33,865 bases of DNA from Xenophilus sp. L33 (GTDB lineage: Bacteria > Pseudomonadota > Gammaproteobacteria > Burkholderiales > Burkholderiaceae_C): contig NZ_LMUW01000092.1 in NCBI RefSeq assembly GCF_009765735.1, positions 1 through 33,865 of the forward strand, given 5' to 3'. The stretch's first letter is position 1; each line of letters starts with the position of its first letter. Positions 7,335-19,704 of the stretch are shown one piece after another. Both the position numbers and the translations under genes were made by a program. The notes under the pieces are model-generated. The model saw nothing but the letters and a program-made list of their open reading frames with translations, ran no database searches and was not told the origin of the DNA.

Positions 7335-8831
7335 TCAGCCCAGCTTCGACTTCAGCAGCGCATTGACCTGCGCCGGGTTGGCCTTGCCCTGGCTGGCCTT
7401 CATCACCTGGCCGACCAGCGCGTTGAAGGCCTTGTCCTTGCCGGCGCGGTATTCGTCGATGTTCTTCTGGTTGGTGGCCAGCACGCCGTCGATGATCTTC
7501 TCGAGCGCGCCGCTGTCGCTCATCTGCTTCAGGCCCTTGGCCTCGATCACGGCGTCGACCTCGGCGGCCTCGCCGGTCCAGAGCGCATCGAAGACCTGGC
7601 GCGCCGCATTGTTGGAGATGGTGCCGTCGGAGATGCGGCCGACCAGCTTGGCCATCTGCGCCGCGCCGACCGGCGCCTGGTCGATGCCGATGTCCTGCTG
7701 GTTGAGCCGGCGTGCGATCTCGCCGGTGATCCAGTTGGCGGCCAGCTTGGCATTGGCCCCCGCGGCGACCGCGCTCTGAAAGTAGTGCGCCAGCGCCGGG
7801 CCCTGGGTCAGCTGGGCGGCGTCGTAGGCCGACAGGCCGTGCTCGCGCTCGTAGCGCTCGGCCATCGCCCGCGGCAGCTCGGGCATCTCGCCGCGCACCC
7901 GCTCGATCCAGTCGGCCGCGATCACCAGCGGCGGCAGGTCGGGGTCGGGGAAGTAGCGGTAGTCGGCGGCGTCTTCCTTGGTGCGCATCGCACGCGTCTC
8001 GCCGGTGTCGGGATCGAACAGCACCGTGGCCTGCTGGATCTTGCGGCCGTCCTCGATCTCCTCGATCTGCCAGCGGATCTCGTAGTCGATCGCCTGCTGC
8101 ATGAACTTGAAGCTGTTGAGGTTCTTGATCTCGCGCCGGGTGCCCAGCTTGGCGCCGGGCTTGCGCACCGACACGTTGGCGTCGCAGCGGAAGCTGCCTT
8201 CCTGCATGTTGCCGTCGCAGATGCCGATCCAGGTGACGATCTTGTGCAGCTCGCGCGCATAGGCCACGGCCTCGGCGGTGGAACGCATGTCGGGCTCGGT
8301 GACGATCTCGAGCAGCGGCGTGCCGGCCCGGTTCAGGTCGATGCCCGACTGGCCGACAAAGTCCTCGTGCAGCGACTTGCCGGCGTCTTCCTCGAGGTGG
8401 GCGCGCACCAGGCGCACCGTCTTCGGCTCGTCGCCGACGAAGAAGCTCACCGAGCCGCCCTGCACCACGGGAATCTCGAACTGGCTGATCTGGTAGCCCT
8501 TGGGCAGGTCCGGATAGAAGTAGTTCTTGCGCGCGAAGACGCTGCGCGGCGCGATGGTCGAGCCCAGCGCCAGGCCGAGCTTGATGGCGCGCTCGACCGC
8601 GCCCTTGTTCATGACCGGCAGCGTGCCCGGCAGCGCCAGGTCGACCGGGCAGGCCTGCGTGTTGGGCTCGGCGCCGAAGGCGGTCGAGGCCCGGCTGAAG
8701 ATCTTCGAGGCGGTCGAGAGCTGCGCGTGCGTCTCGAAGCCGATGATGACCTCGTAGCCCTGGACCAGCGGCCCGGTCGGCCGTCCGGCCTGAAGTTCCT
8801 CGGTGATGTCTTGCTGCGTCATCGTCGTCAT
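7335..8831 (-). CDS. gatB: Asp-tRNA(Asn)/Glu-tRNA(Gln) amidotransferase subunit B
   Basis: A 498-residue subunit that binds the misacylated tRNA and carries out its ATP-dependent activation in the GatCAB complex. It contains the family patterns [27 protein letters not shown] and [17 protein letters not shown], and a C-terminal YqeY-like tail domain (about residues 350-498) used in tRNA binding. The ATG at 8831 is one base after the gatA stop. A second ATG nine bases downstream is possible. It is the last gene of the gatC-gatA-gatB unit. The complex supplies Gln-tRNA or Asn-tRNA by transamidation. Confidence 0.97.
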   Translation of the reverse strand: MTTMTQQDITEELQAGRPTGPLVQGYEVIIGFETHAQLSTASKIFSRASTAFGAEPNTQACPVDLALPGTLPVMNKGAVERAIKLGLALGSTIAPRSVFARKNYFYPDLPKGYQISQFEIPVVQGGSVSFFVGDEPKTVRLVRAHLEEDAGKSLHEDFVGQSGIDLNRAGTPLLEIVTEPDMRSTAEAVAYARELHKIVTWIGICDGNMQEGSFRCDANVSVRKPGAKLGTRREIKNLNSFKFMQQAIDYEIRWQIEEIEDGRKIQQATVLFDPDTGETRAMRTKEDAADYRYFPDPDLPPLVIAADWIERVRGEMPELPRAMAERYEREHGLSAYDAAQLTQGPALAHYFQSAVAAGANAKLAANWITGEIARRLNQQDIGIDQAPVGAAQMAKLVGRISDGTISNNAARQVFDALWTGEAAEVDAVIEAKGLKQMSDSGALEKIIDGVLATNQKNIDEYRAGKDKAFNALVGQVMKASQGKANPAQVNALLKSKLG

Positions 8832-8832
8832 G

Positions 8833-11883
<3,051 letters not shown>

Positions 11884-11885
<2 letters not shown>

Positions 11886-11919
11886 CCCGGCGGTGGGCTT
11901 TCCGCGCCTCCCGCAGGCG
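11884..11919 (+). terminator. Hairpins between mreB and mreC, possible attenuator
   Basis: Two small stems follow the mreB stop: AGCCC-GGCGGT-GGGCT at 11884-11899, followed by TTTCC, and CGCCT-CCCGC-AGGCG at 11905-11919. Neither has a real T-run, so full termination is unlikely. They could lower read-through into mreC, which would fit the need for more MreB than MreC, or they could protect the mreB mRNA 3' end. Confidence 0.35.
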
Positions 11920-11985
11920 TGGCGAGTCTGGAACACCTCCACATTTAGCGCAGCTTTCCCCGCACCTCTCGTGGCATAAAGCGTC

Positions 11986-13212
11986 ATGCCGCTCGGCACT
12001 CTCGACCGCACCGCGCCGCCCCTCTTCAACCAGGGGCCGTCGGCGCTGAGCAAGCTGATCTTCTTCAGCACGCTGGCGCTGTTCCTGATGGTCGCGGACG
12101 CCCGCTTCAACATCGTCCAGCCGGTGCGCCTGGCGATCGGCACGGTGCTCTATCCGGTGCAGTGGCTGGCGCTCAAGCCGGTGCAGATGGTGGCCGGCGG
12201 CGAGCGCTATTTCGAGGACCTGAAGACCGCCCAGGAAGACGAGGCCAGCGCCCGCCGCTCGCTGGCGCTGCAGTCCGAACGGGCCAGCCAGGCCGACGTG
12301 CTGGCGCTCGACAACGCCCGCTTGCGCGCGCTGCTGGAACTGCGCCAGACCACGCAGACGCCGGGCCGCGCCGCCGAGGTGCTCTACGACACCTCCGACC
12401 CCTACACCCGCAAGGTGGTGATCGACCAGGGCCTGAACAACGGCATCGCGGCCGGCTCGCCGGTGATCGACGAATTCGGCGTGCTCGGCCAGGTCACGCA
12501 GGTGCAGCCCTTCACCAGCGAGATCACGCTGGTGATCGACCGCGACCTGGCGATCCCGGTGCAGAACATGCGCACCGGCGCGCGCAGCGTGGCCTTCGGC
12601 GACGCCAGCGCGCACGGCGCCGGGCTCGAACTGCGCTTCATGCAGGCCAACGCCGATCTGCAGGAAGGCGACCTGCTCACCACCAGCGGGGTCGACGGCG
12701 TCTATCCGCCGGGGCTGCCGGTGGCCAAGATCGACAGCATCGAGCGCCGCGCCGACACCGCCTTCGCCCGCATCCACTGCGCGCCGCTGGCCCACGTGAC
12801 CGCCGCGCGCTACGTGCTGGTGCTGGCGCCGACCGGCAACGTGGCGATCCCGCATGCGGCGTCGTCCGCAGCCGCCGCGGCCGCCGCCACCCCGGCCAGC
12901 GCCGCGGCCAAGAAGATGGCCGAGCGGCAGGACGCCAAGGCCGAGAAGGCGGACGCCAAGGCCGACGCGAAGGCCCAGGCCAAGGCAGACGCCAAGGCCC
13001 GCAGGCCGGGCGACAAGGCGGCCGAGAAGCCGGCCGACAAGGCCGCCACCGACAAGGCCGCCGCCACCGCCGACAAGGCGCCGGACAGCAAGCCCGCAGC
13101 CGCCGACAAGACCCCGGCGAAGCCGGCCGCCAAGGCCGCCGCCGCCACGGACAAGCCCGCGCCGAAGCCCGCCGACAGGGCCGCCGCCAGGCAGGAGGGC
13201 GCCGCGCCATGA
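11986..13212 (+). CDS. mreC: Rod shape-determining protein MreC with long Ala/Lys tail
   Basis: A 408-residue bitopic inner-membrane protein that links MreB to PBP2 and activates it. A membrane helix lies at about residues 22-37, a coiled coil at about 75-122, and the periplasmic beta domain at about 125-283 ([31 protein letters not shown]). Residues 291-408 are a low-complexity tail made almost wholly of Ala, Lys, Asp and Pro, with repeated DAKA, ADKA and KPA units, resembling histone H1-like tails. The family core ends near residue 285, so the tail is an addition. The tail would be in the periplasm. The stop overlaps mreD (ATGA). Confidence 0.95.
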   Translation: MPLGTLDRTAPPLFNQGPSALSKLIFFSTLALFLMVADARFNIVQPVRLAIGTVLYPVQWLALKPVQMVAGGERYFEDLKTAQEDEASARRSLALQSERASQADVLALDNARLRALLELRQTTQTPGRAAEVLYDTSDPYTRKVVIDQGLNNGIAAGSPVIDEFGVLGQVTQVQPFTSEITLVIDRDLAIPVQNMRTGARSVAFGDASAHGAGLELRFMQANADLQEGDLLTTSGVDGVYPPGLPVAKIDSIERRADTAFARIHCAPLAHVTAARYVLVLAPTGNVAIPHAASSAAAAAAATPASAAAKKMAERQDAKAEKADAKADAKAQAKADAKARRPGDKAAEKPADKAATDKAAATADKAPDSKPAAADKTPAKPAAKAAAATDKPAPKPADRAAARQEGAAP

Positions 13213-13730
13213 TCATGCGTCCCGGCCAGCAGCAGCTCCTGCTGCCCGTCAGCCCGCTGTTCATCTGGAGCAGCCTGACGGTGGCCTTGCTGCTCAACAT
13301 GGTGCCGGTCGGCCGCACCGCCTGGATGCCCGACCTGCTGGCGCTGGTGATCGTGTTCTGGAGCGTCCACCAGCCCTCGCGGGTCGGCATCGGCGCCGCC
13401 TTCGTCTTCGGCCTGCTGATGGACGTGCACCAGGCCTCGATGCTCGGCCAGCATGCGCTGTCCTACACGACGCTCGGCTTCCTCGCGACCATGATCCACC
13501 GGCGGCTGCTCTGGTATCCGGTGCTGTCGCAGGCGCTGCAGCTGCTGCCGCTGTTCGCGCTGTCGCAGCTGATCGAACTGGCGGTGCGGATGGTCGGCGG
13601 CGGCGCCTTCCCGGGCTGGACGATCATGATCTCGCCGGCGGTCGAAGCGGCGCTCTGGCCGCTGGTGAGCGTGGTGTTGCTCGCGCCGCAGCGCCGGACG
13701 CCGGAACCCGACGCCAATCGGCCACTCTGA
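13209..13730 (+). CDS. mreD: Rod shape-determining protein MreD
   Basis: A 173-residue integral membrane protein with about five hydrophobic segments, part of the elongasome together with MreC. Family features include WMPDLLALVIVFW and GLLMDVHQASMLGQHALSY, the latter being the conserved cytoplasmic-side loop. The ATG at 13209 overlaps the mreC stop as ATGA, which sets the start; the open frame upstream is a shadow of mreC. It is followed after 10 bases by mrdA. Confidence 0.95.
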   Translation: MIMRPGQQQLLLPVSPLFIWSSLTVALLLNMVPVGRTAWMPDLLALVIVFWSVHQPSRVGIGAAFVFGLLMDVHQASMLGQHALSYTTLGFLATMIHRRLLWYPVLSQALQLLPLFALSQLIELAVRMVGGGAFPGWTIMISPAVEAALWPLVSVVLLAPQRRTPEPDANRPL

Positions 13731-13740
13731 CGCATGCCCC

Positions 13741-15717
13741 ATGACCGAAATCCGCAACGTCGTCGCCGACCTCGCCCGCTTCAGGCGGCGGGTGTACGTC
13801 ATCGGCCTGGTGGTGCTGGTCTGCTTCGGGCTGCTGTGCGCCCGGCTGAGCTACCTGCAGATCGTCCGGCATGAGGACCTGGCCGAGCAGGCCGAGAGCA
13901 ACCGCACCGCGGTCGTCCCGGTGGTGCCCAACCGGGGCCTGATCCTCGACCGCAACGGCATCGTGCTGGCCTCCAACTACTCGGCCTACACCCTGGAGAT
14001 CACGCCGTCGAAGGCGATCGACCTCGACGCGACCATCGACGCGCTGTCCGAGGTGCTCGAGATCACGCCGCGCGATCGCCGCCGCTTCAAGCGCCTGCGC
14101 GAAGACTCGCGCAGCTTCGACTCGGTGCCGATCCGCACCCGCCTGAGCGACGAGGAGGTCGCCCGCTTCGCCGCCCAGCGCTACCGCTTCCCGGGCGTCG
14201 AGATCAAGGCGCGGCTCTTCCGCAACTACCCGAACGGCGAACTGGCCAGCCACGTGCTGGGCTACATCGGCCGCATCAACCAGGCCGAGAAGGCGGCCAT
14301 GGAAGACTGGGACGACGACGACTACGCCAACTACAAGGGCACCGAATACATCGGCAAGCTCGGCATCGAGCAGAGCTACGAGAAGACGCTGCACGGCCAG
14401 ACCGGCGTCGAGCAGATGGAGACCTCCGCCGGCGGCCGCGCTGTGCGGCGCCTCGACGGCCATCCGGCGACGCCCGGCAACACGGTCATGCTGTCGATCG
14501 ACATCAAGCTGCAGAAGATGGTCGAGGACCTGTACGGCGACCGACGCGGCGCCCTGGTGGCCTTCGATCCGCGCACCGGCGAGATCCTCGCCTTCGTCAG
14601 CAAGCCGACCTTCGACCCGAACCTGTTCGTCGAGGGCATCGATGCCGAGAGCTGGAAGGAATACAACGAGTCGATCGACAAGCCGCTCCTGAACCGGGCG
14701 CTCCGCGGCACCTACCCGCCGGGCTCGACCTACAAGCCCTTCATGGCGCTGGCGGGGCTCAACACCGGCAAGCGCGGCCCGAGCGTGGTGGTCAACGACC
14801 CGGGCTTCTTCAACTTCGGCGGCCACCGCTTCGGCAGCCCCGAAGGCGCGATGGGCAACGTCGACATGCGGCGCGCGATCCAGCTGTCGAGCAACATCTA
14901 CTTCTATTCGCTGGCCAACGAACTGGGCGTCGACACCATCCACGACCAGATGGCGCCGCTCGGCTTCGGCCAGATCACCGGCATCGACATCGGCGGCGAG
15001 GTGCGCGGCGTGCTGCCGAGCACCGAGTGGAAGCGCAAGACCTACAAGCGGCCCGAGCAGCAGAAGTGGTATGCGGGCGAGACCATCTCGCTGGGCATCG
15101 GCCAGGGATACAACTCGTTCACCATGCTGCAACTGGCGCAGGCGGTGTCGATCCTGGCCAACGGCGGCATCAAGCACCAGCCGCACCTGGCGCTGGCCAC
15201 GCGCGACACGGTCACCGGCGTGGTGACGCCGGTCGAGCAGCCGCCCGGCATCAACCTCGGCTATTCGCCGCAGAACATCGGCGTGGTGCGCGACGGCATG
15301 GTGGCGGTGATCAACGCCGGCACCGGCCGCCAGGCCTTCGCCGGTGCCGCCTACCAGGCCGCCGGCAAGACCGGCACCGCCCAGGCCGTGACCCAGGCCG
15401 CCAACACCAAGTACAACGCCAAGGCGCTCGAGGAGCACCAGCGCGACCACGCGCTCTTCGAGGCCTTCGCGCCGGTCAACGACCCGAAGATCGCGGTCGC
15501 CCTGATCGTCGAGAACGCCGGCTGGGGCGCCGGCGTGGCGGCCCCGATCGCCCGCCGGGTGTTCGACTACTGGCTGATGAACCAGTATCCGAACGACGCC
15601 GACATGGCGGGCATCCAGGCCGGCAAGGCCTCCGCGCCGATCGGCAAGCCGCTGGTGGCCAGCGAAGTGCCCTGGCCGACGGCGATCACGCCGCCGACCG
15701 CCGCCACCGCCCCTTGA
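13741..15717 (+). CDS. mrdA: Penicillin-binding protein 2 (elongation transpeptidase)
   Basis: A 658-residue class B PBP that cross-links peptidoglycan during lateral wall growth. A membrane anchor lies at about residues 17-39 and a dimerisation/pedestal region follows. The transpeptidase motifs are intact: STYK with catalytic Ser329 and Lys332, SSN at 383-385 and KTG at 543-545. The ATG at 13741 is 10 bases after mreD and has no clear ribosome site, so translation may depend on coupling. In most operons of this type rodA follows; here the next feature is a pair of terminator hairpins. Confidence 0.97.
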   Translation: MTEIRNVVADLARFRRRVYVIGLVVLVCFGLLCARLSYLQIVRHEDLAEQAESNRTAVVPVVPNRGLILDRNGIVLASNYSAYTLEITPSKAIDLDATIDALSEVLEITPRDRRRFKRLREDSRSFDSVPIRTRLSDEEVARFAAQRYRFPGVEIKARLFRNYPNGELASHVLGYIGRINQAEKAAMEDWDDDDYANYKGTEYIGKLGIEQSYEKTLHGQTGVEQMETSAGGRAVRRLDGHPATPGNTVMLSIDIKLQKMVEDLYGDRRGALVAFDPRTGEILAFVSKPTFDPNLFVEGIDAESWKEYNESIDKPLLNRALRGTYPPGSTYKPFMALAGLNTGKRGPSVVVNDPGFFNFGGHRFGSPEGAMGNVDMRRAIQLSSNIYFYSLANELGVDTIHDQMAPLGFGQITGIDIGGEVRGVLPSTEWKRKTYKRPEQQKWYAGETISLGIGQGYNSFTMLQLAQAVSILANGGIKHQPHLALATRDTVTGVVTPVEQPPGINLGYSPQNIGVVRDGMVAVINAGTGRQAFAGAAYQAAGKTGTAQAVTQAANTKYNAKALEEHQRDHALFEAFAPVNDPKIAVALIVENAGWGAGVAAPIARRVFDYWLMNQYPNDADMAGIQAGKASAPIGKPLVASEVPWPTAITPPTAATAP

Positions 15718-15778
15718 TCGCGTCCTGAACGTGCCCTGACTTCGGGCGCCACCGATACGCTGGCGACACGCGCGCACC

Positions 15779-15808
15779 AAAAAAAAAGACGCCGGCAATC
15801 GGCGTCTT
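15779..15808 (-). terminator. Intrinsic terminator (minus strand)
   Basis: The stem GACGCCG-GCAAT-CGGCGTC at 15788-15806 is flanked on its left by nine A bases, which read as a U-run on the minus strand. It therefore terminates transcripts of the GMC oxidoreductase gene that ends at 15965. On the plus strand the following bases are TTGTTC, so it is weak in that direction. Confidence 0.85.
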
Positions 15809-15812
15809 GTTC

Positions 15813-15844
15813 AAAAAAACGGCATCTCGAACGGATGCCTTTTT
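15813..15844. terminator. Bidirectional intrinsic terminator
   Basis: The stem GGCATC-TCGAACG-GATGCC at 15821-15839 has seven A bases on its left side and five T bases on its right. It can end transcription from both mrdA (plus) and the GMC oxidoreductase gene (minus). It stands five bases from the previous terminator, making a double insulator between convergent genes. Confidence 0.85.
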
Positions 15845-15964
15845 GTTGCTTGTTCTCTTGTCTCAGTCTCTGGAAATGTCTCCTCGGTACCCCCGCGCTG
15901 CGGGGCAGGCCCGGTTGCGAGTGCCGATACTTTAATTCGGCGCACCGAGCCAGTGCATCGGGGA
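15845..15964. other. Short gene-free stretch with one hairpin
   Basis: These 120 bases between the terminators and the end of the GMC oxidoreductase gene hold the hairpin CCCCGC-GCT-GCGGGG at 15891-15905. It has no T-run on either side. Nothing else could be identified. Confidence 0.4.
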
Positions 15965-17614
15965 TTACCCGCCAACCGGCGCCTTTCGAGCGGCTTCTTC
16001 GCGCATCCAGCCGGCGGCCTTTTCGGCCAGCATCAGGGTCGGGCTGTTGGTGTTGCCGCTGGTGATGGTCGGCATCGCGCCGGCGTCGACCACCCGCAGG
16101 CCGGCGATGCCGCGCACCCGCAGCCGCGAATCGAGCACCGCCATCGGGTCGCCGTCGGCGCCCATCCTGGTGGTGCCGACCGGATGGAAGATGGTGGTGG
16201 CGATGTCGCCGGCCAGCCGGGCCAGGTCCTCGTCGGTCTGGTATTGCACGCCGGGCTTCCATTCCTCGGGGCTGTAGCGGGCCAGCGCCGGCTGGGACGC
16301 GATGCGGCGGGTGACCCGCAGCGAATCGGCGGCCACCAGGCGGTCCTCGGCGGTGCTCAGGTAGTTGGGCGCGATCGCCGGCGCGTCCTTGAAGCTGCCG
16401 CTCTTGATGCGCACCGTGCCGCGGCTGGTCGGGTTGAGGTTGCAGACGCTGGCGGTGAAGGCCGGGAAGCGGTGCAGCGGCTCGCCGAAGGCGTCGAGCG
16501 ACAGCGGCTGCACGTGGTATTCGAGGTTCGGCCATTGGTAGGCCGGCGAGCTGCGGGTGAAGGCGCCCAGCTGCGAAGGCGCCATGCTCATCGGCCCGCT
16601 GCGCTTGAAGAAGTATTCGGCGCCGATCTTCGCCTTGCCGTAGAGCGAGGAGGCCAGCACGTTGAGGGTCGGCGCGTCCTTGATCTTGTAGACCGCGCGG
16701 ATCTGCAGGTGGTCCTGCAGGTTGGCGCCGACGCCGGGCGCGTCCAGCAGCACCTCGATGCCGTGTTCGCGCAGCAGCGCGGCCGGGCCGACGCCCGAGA
16801 GCTGCAGCACCTGCGGCGAGCCGATGCTGCCGCCGCACAGCACCACCTCGCGCGTCGCTTCGGCGGTGACCATCTGGTGGCCGTCCCAGACCTGCACGCC
16901 GGTGCAGCGCAGGCTGCCGTCCGGCTGCTTCTCGATCACCAGCCTGGTGACATGCGCGTTGACCCACATCTCGAAGTTGGGCCGGCCGTAGCAGGTCGGC
17001 CGCAGGAAGGCCTTGGCGGTGTTCCAGCGCCAGCCGTTCTTCTGGTTGACCTGGAAGTAGCCGACGCCTTCGTTGCTGCCGCGGTTGAAGTCGGTGCTGT
17101 GCGGCACGCCGGCCTGCTGGGCGGCCAGGGCGAAGGCGTCGAGGATGTCCCAGCGCAGGCGCTGCTTCTCGACCCGCCATTCGCCGCCGGCGCCGTGCAT
17201 CTCGTCGGCGCCGAGGTAGTGGTCCTCGTGCTGCTTGAAGGCGGGCAGCACGTTGTCCCAGCGCCAGGTGTCGTCGCCGGTCAGGCGCGCCCACTGGTCG
17301 TAGTCGCGCGACTGGCCGCGCATGTAGATCATCCCGTTGATCGACGAGGAGCCGCCCAGCGTCTTGCCGCGCGGATAGCGCAGCACGCGGCCGTTGAGGC
17401 CGGCGTCCGGCTCGGTGCTGTAGAGCCAGTCGGTGCGCGGGTTGCCGATGCAGTAGAGGTAGCCCACCGGGATGTGGATCCAGTGGTAGTCGTCCTTGCG
17501 GCCGGCCTCGATCAGCAGCGTGCGCTTGCGCGCGTCGCGGGTCAGCCGGTTGCACATCAGCGCGCCTGCGGTGCCGCCGCCGATAACGATGTAGTCGAAG
17601 GTGTTGTCGCTCAT
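15965..17614 (-). CDS. GMC-family FAD-dependent oxidoreductase (choline/alcohol dehydrogenase-like)
   Basis: A 549-residue flavoprotein. The FAD Rossmann motif IGGGTAGALMCNRL begins at about residue 11. The first GMC signature (GKTLGGSSSINGMIYMRG) lies near residues 83-100 and the second (GGSIGSPQVLQLSGVG) near 260. The C-terminal catalytic pair is the His in IFHPVGTTRMG and the Asn in GNTNSPT. It oxidises an alcohol to an aldehyde. BetA-like choline dehydrogenase is the nearest named member, but no betaine genes are nearby, so a different primary alcohol is as likely. AAGG lies five bases before the ATG at 17614. It is divergent from the MCE operon. Confidence 0.9.
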   Translation of the reverse strand: MSDNTFDYIVIGGGTAGALMCNRLTRDARKRTLLIEAGRKDDYHWIHIPVGYLYCIGNPRTDWLYSTEPDAGLNGRVLRYPRGKTLGGSSSINGMIYMRGQSRDYDQWARLTGDDTWRWDNVLPAFKQHEDHYLGADEMHGAGGEWRVEKQRLRWDILDAFALAAQQAGVPHSTDFNRGSNEGVGYFQVNQKNGWRWNTAKAFLRPTCYGRPNFEMWVNAHVTRLVIEKQPDGSLRCTGVQVWDGHQMVTAEATREVVLCGGSIGSPQVLQLSGVGPAALLREHGIEVLLDAPGVGANLQDHLQIRAVYKIKDAPTLNVLASSLYGKAKIGAEYFFKRSGPMSMAPSQLGAFTRSSPAYQWPNLEYHVQPLSLDAFGEPLHRFPAFTASVCNLNPTSRGTVRIKSGSFKDAPAIAPNYLSTAEDRLVAADSLRVTRRIASQPALARYSPEEWKPGVQYQTDEDLARLAGDIATTIFHPVGTTRMGADGDPMAVLDSRLRVRGIAGLRVVDAGAMPTITSGNTNSPTLMLAEKAAGWMREEAARKAPVGG

Positions 17615-17731
17615 TCGCGCCTTGCTTGTCTCGATGTGTCTCGGTGTCTCTGGAAGGGCCGGGCCGGATTGTCGCAAACGCGCCCGGTTACGATGCGCCT
17701 TCCCCCGCTTCACCCCCGCCGCATCCTCGAC

Positions 17732-18907
17732 ATGCCCACTGACCCGCCGCCGCCCGCTGCCGCGCCAGATGCGCCTGTCGCGCCGAGCCCGCAGCCGCGC
17801 GTCGAGGAACGGATGGAAGAGGGCGCCCCGTGGCGCATCGCCAGCGGCCGCTGGACCTCGCTGGCGATGTCCTCGCCGCAGGCCTGGAAGGCCTTGTCGA
17901 GCCAGCTCGAGGCACTGCCCGCCGCTGCCGATCGCGGCTGGGACCTGCGGCCGATCGACCAGCTCGATCACATCGGCGCGCAGCTCCTGTGGAACCACTG
18001 GCGCCAGGCCTGGCCGTCGCGCCTGGAAATGGATTCGCAGCACAAGGCGGTGCTCGACCAGGTGGCGCAATACACCTGCTCGCTGCCGCGCGAGCCAAGC
18101 CGCACCCTGGCCGACCGGGTGCGCGCCTTCGTCCACAACGGCCCGCGCATCATGTTCGTGGTGCGCGACTTCCTGCGCCTCATCGGCCAGCTGGTGCTCG
18201 ACATCGGCAAGCTCATCCGGGCGCCGCACCGCGGGCCGTGGCGCGACTTCTCCGGGCAGATCTACCAGTTCGGCACCACCGCGCTGCCGATCACCGCGCT
18301 GGTCGGCCTCCTGATCGGCGTGGTGCTGGCCTACCTCACGGCGCAGCAGCTGCGCCAGTACGGCGCCGAGACCTTCATCGTCAACATCCTCGGCCTGTCG
18401 CTGATCCGCGAGCTGGGCCCGGTGCTGGCGGCGGTGCTCATCGCCGGCCGCTCCGGCTCGGCGATCACCGCGCAGATCGGCGTCATGCGGGTCACCGAGG
18501 AACTGGACGCGATGCGCGTCATGGGCATCCCGCACGGCTTCCGGCTGGTGATGCCGCGGGTCATGGCGCTGGCCATCTCGATGCCGCTCATCAGCATGTG
18601 GACCTCGATGGCGGCGCTGTTCGGCGGCATGATCGCGGCCGACCTGGCGCTCGACATCTCGCCGGCCTTCTTCCTCACGGCGCTGCCGCGCGCGGTGCCG
18701 ATGTCGAACCTCTGGCTGGCGCTGTCGAAGTCGGCGGTCTTCGGCATCCTGATCGCGCTGATCGGCTGCTACTTCGGCATGAAGGTCAAGCCCAACACCG
18801 AGAGCCTCGGGCGCGGCACCACGTCCTCGGTCGTGACCTCGATCACGGTCGTCATCCTGGTCGATGCGCTGTTCGCGGTGCTGTTCAAGGGCATCGGATT
18901 CCGCTAA
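17732..18907 (+). CDS. mlaE: MlaE-family lipid ABC permease with N-terminal STAS domain
   Basis: A 391-residue inner-membrane permease of an MCE lipid transporter. After a Pro-rich start, residues about 34-115 look like an MlaB-type STAS domain (WRIASGRWTS, LRPIDQLDHIGAQLLWNHW). Residues about 140-391 form the MlaE permease with the conserved RELGPVLAAVLIAGRSGSA segment at 226-243 and EELDAMRVMGI at 256-266. In E. coli MlaB and MlaE are separate; here they are fused. The ATG at 17732 was chosen; an ATG at 17693 would add 13 residues, and neither has a clear ribosome site. Its stop overlaps mlaF by one base (TAATG). Confidence 0.92.
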   Translation: MPTDPPPPAAAPDAPVAPSPQPRVEERMEEGAPWRIASGRWTSLAMSSPQAWKALSSQLEALPAAADRGWDLRPIDQLDHIGAQLLWNHWRQAWPSRLEMDSQHKAVLDQVAQYTCSLPREPSRTLADRVRAFVHNGPRIMFVVRDFLRLIGQLVLDIGKLIRAPHRGPWRDFSGQIYQFGTTALPITALVGLLIGVVLAYLTAQQLRQYGAETFIVNILGLSLIRELGPVLAAVLIAGRSGSAITAQIGVMRVTEELDAMRVMGIPHGFRLVMPRVMALAISMPLISMWTSMAALFGGMIAADLALDISPAFFLTALPRAVPMSNLWLALSKSAVFGILIALIGCYFGMKVKPNTESLGRGTTSSVVTSITVVILVDALFAVLFKGIGFR

Positions 18908-19695
18908 TGCTCGACAACACCTACGACGATGCGCCGAACGTGGTCGAGATCAAGAAGCTCTGGACCATCTTCAAGTCGCCCGAGGGCGAGCAGGTGGTGC
19001 ACCGCGACCTCGACCTGACGATCCACCGCGGCGAGGTGCTGTCGCTGGTCGGCGGCTCGGGCACCGGCAAGACGGTGCTCTTGCGGCAGATCCTGGGCCT
19101 CGAGCATCCGAGCCGCGGCGAGGTCACGGTGCTGGGCCGCCCGCCCGGCCAGCTGAGCGCGATGGGCGCGGCCAACGTCGGCATGCTGTTCCAGCACGGC
19201 GCGCTGTTCTCGGCCTTCAGCGTGCTCGACAACATCGCCTTCCCGCTGCGCGAGCTGAAGCTGCTGCCCGATTCGCTCATCCGCGACGCCGCGCTGGTCA
19301 AGCTGCAGATGGTCGGGCTCGATCCGCAGCAGGCGACCAAGAGCCCGTCGGACCTGTCGGGCGGCATGATCAAGCGGGTCGCGCTGGCGCGGGCGCTGAT
19401 CATGGACCCGCCGCTGCTGCTGCTCGACGAGCCCACCGCCGGCCTCGACCCCGAGAGCGCCGACAGCTTCTGCGACCTGCTGCGCGGCCTGCACCGCGAA
19501 CTCGGCCTGACGGTGGTGATGGTCACGCACGACCTCGACACGCTCTTCGACCTCTCCAGCCGCATCGCGGTGCTGGCCGACCAGAAGGTGATCGTCAGCG
19601 GCACCGCGCGCGACGTCATCGCCTATCCGCATCCCTTCATCCACGAATACTTCCTGGGCGGCCGCGGCCGGCGCGCCATGGAAGCGCTCCACTGA
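18907..19695 (+). CDS. mlaF: MlaF-type ATP-binding protein of an MCE lipid transporter
   Basis: A 262-residue ABC ATPase that powers phospholipid movement by the MlaE permease. All motifs are intact: Walker A GGSGTGKT at 49-56, Q-loop Gln96, signature LSGGM at 150-154, Walker B LLLLDE at 170-175 and switch His208 in VTHDL. The C-terminal stretch (YPHPFIHEYFLGGRGRR) matches the MlaF tail that contacts the second subunit. It overlaps the mlaE stop by one base. Nine bases separate it from mlaD. Confidence 0.95.
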   Translation: MLDNTYDDAPNVVEIKKLWTIFKSPEGEQVVHRDLDLTIHRGEVLSLVGGSGTGKTVLLRQILGLEHPSRGEVTVLGRPPGQLSAMGAANVGMLFQHGALFSAFSVLDNIAFPLRELKLLPDSLIRDAALVKLQMVGLDPQQATKSPSDLSGGMIKRVALARALIMDPPLLLLDEPTAGLDPESADSFCDLLRGLHRELGLTVVMVTHDLDTLFDLSSRIAVLADQKVIVSGTARDVIAYPHPFIHEYFLGGRGRRAMEALH

Positions 19696-19704
19696 AAGGT
19701 CGCC

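Noticed and set aside
12904..13205. MreC tail as a separate DNA-binding histone-like gene
   Set aside because: It is in frame with mreC, has no own start or ribosome site, and lies on the periplasmic side of the protein.
13624..15798. Long minus-strand open frame opposite mrdA
   Set aside because: mrdA on the plus strand has all transpeptidase motifs; the reverse frame is low-complexity with no motif.
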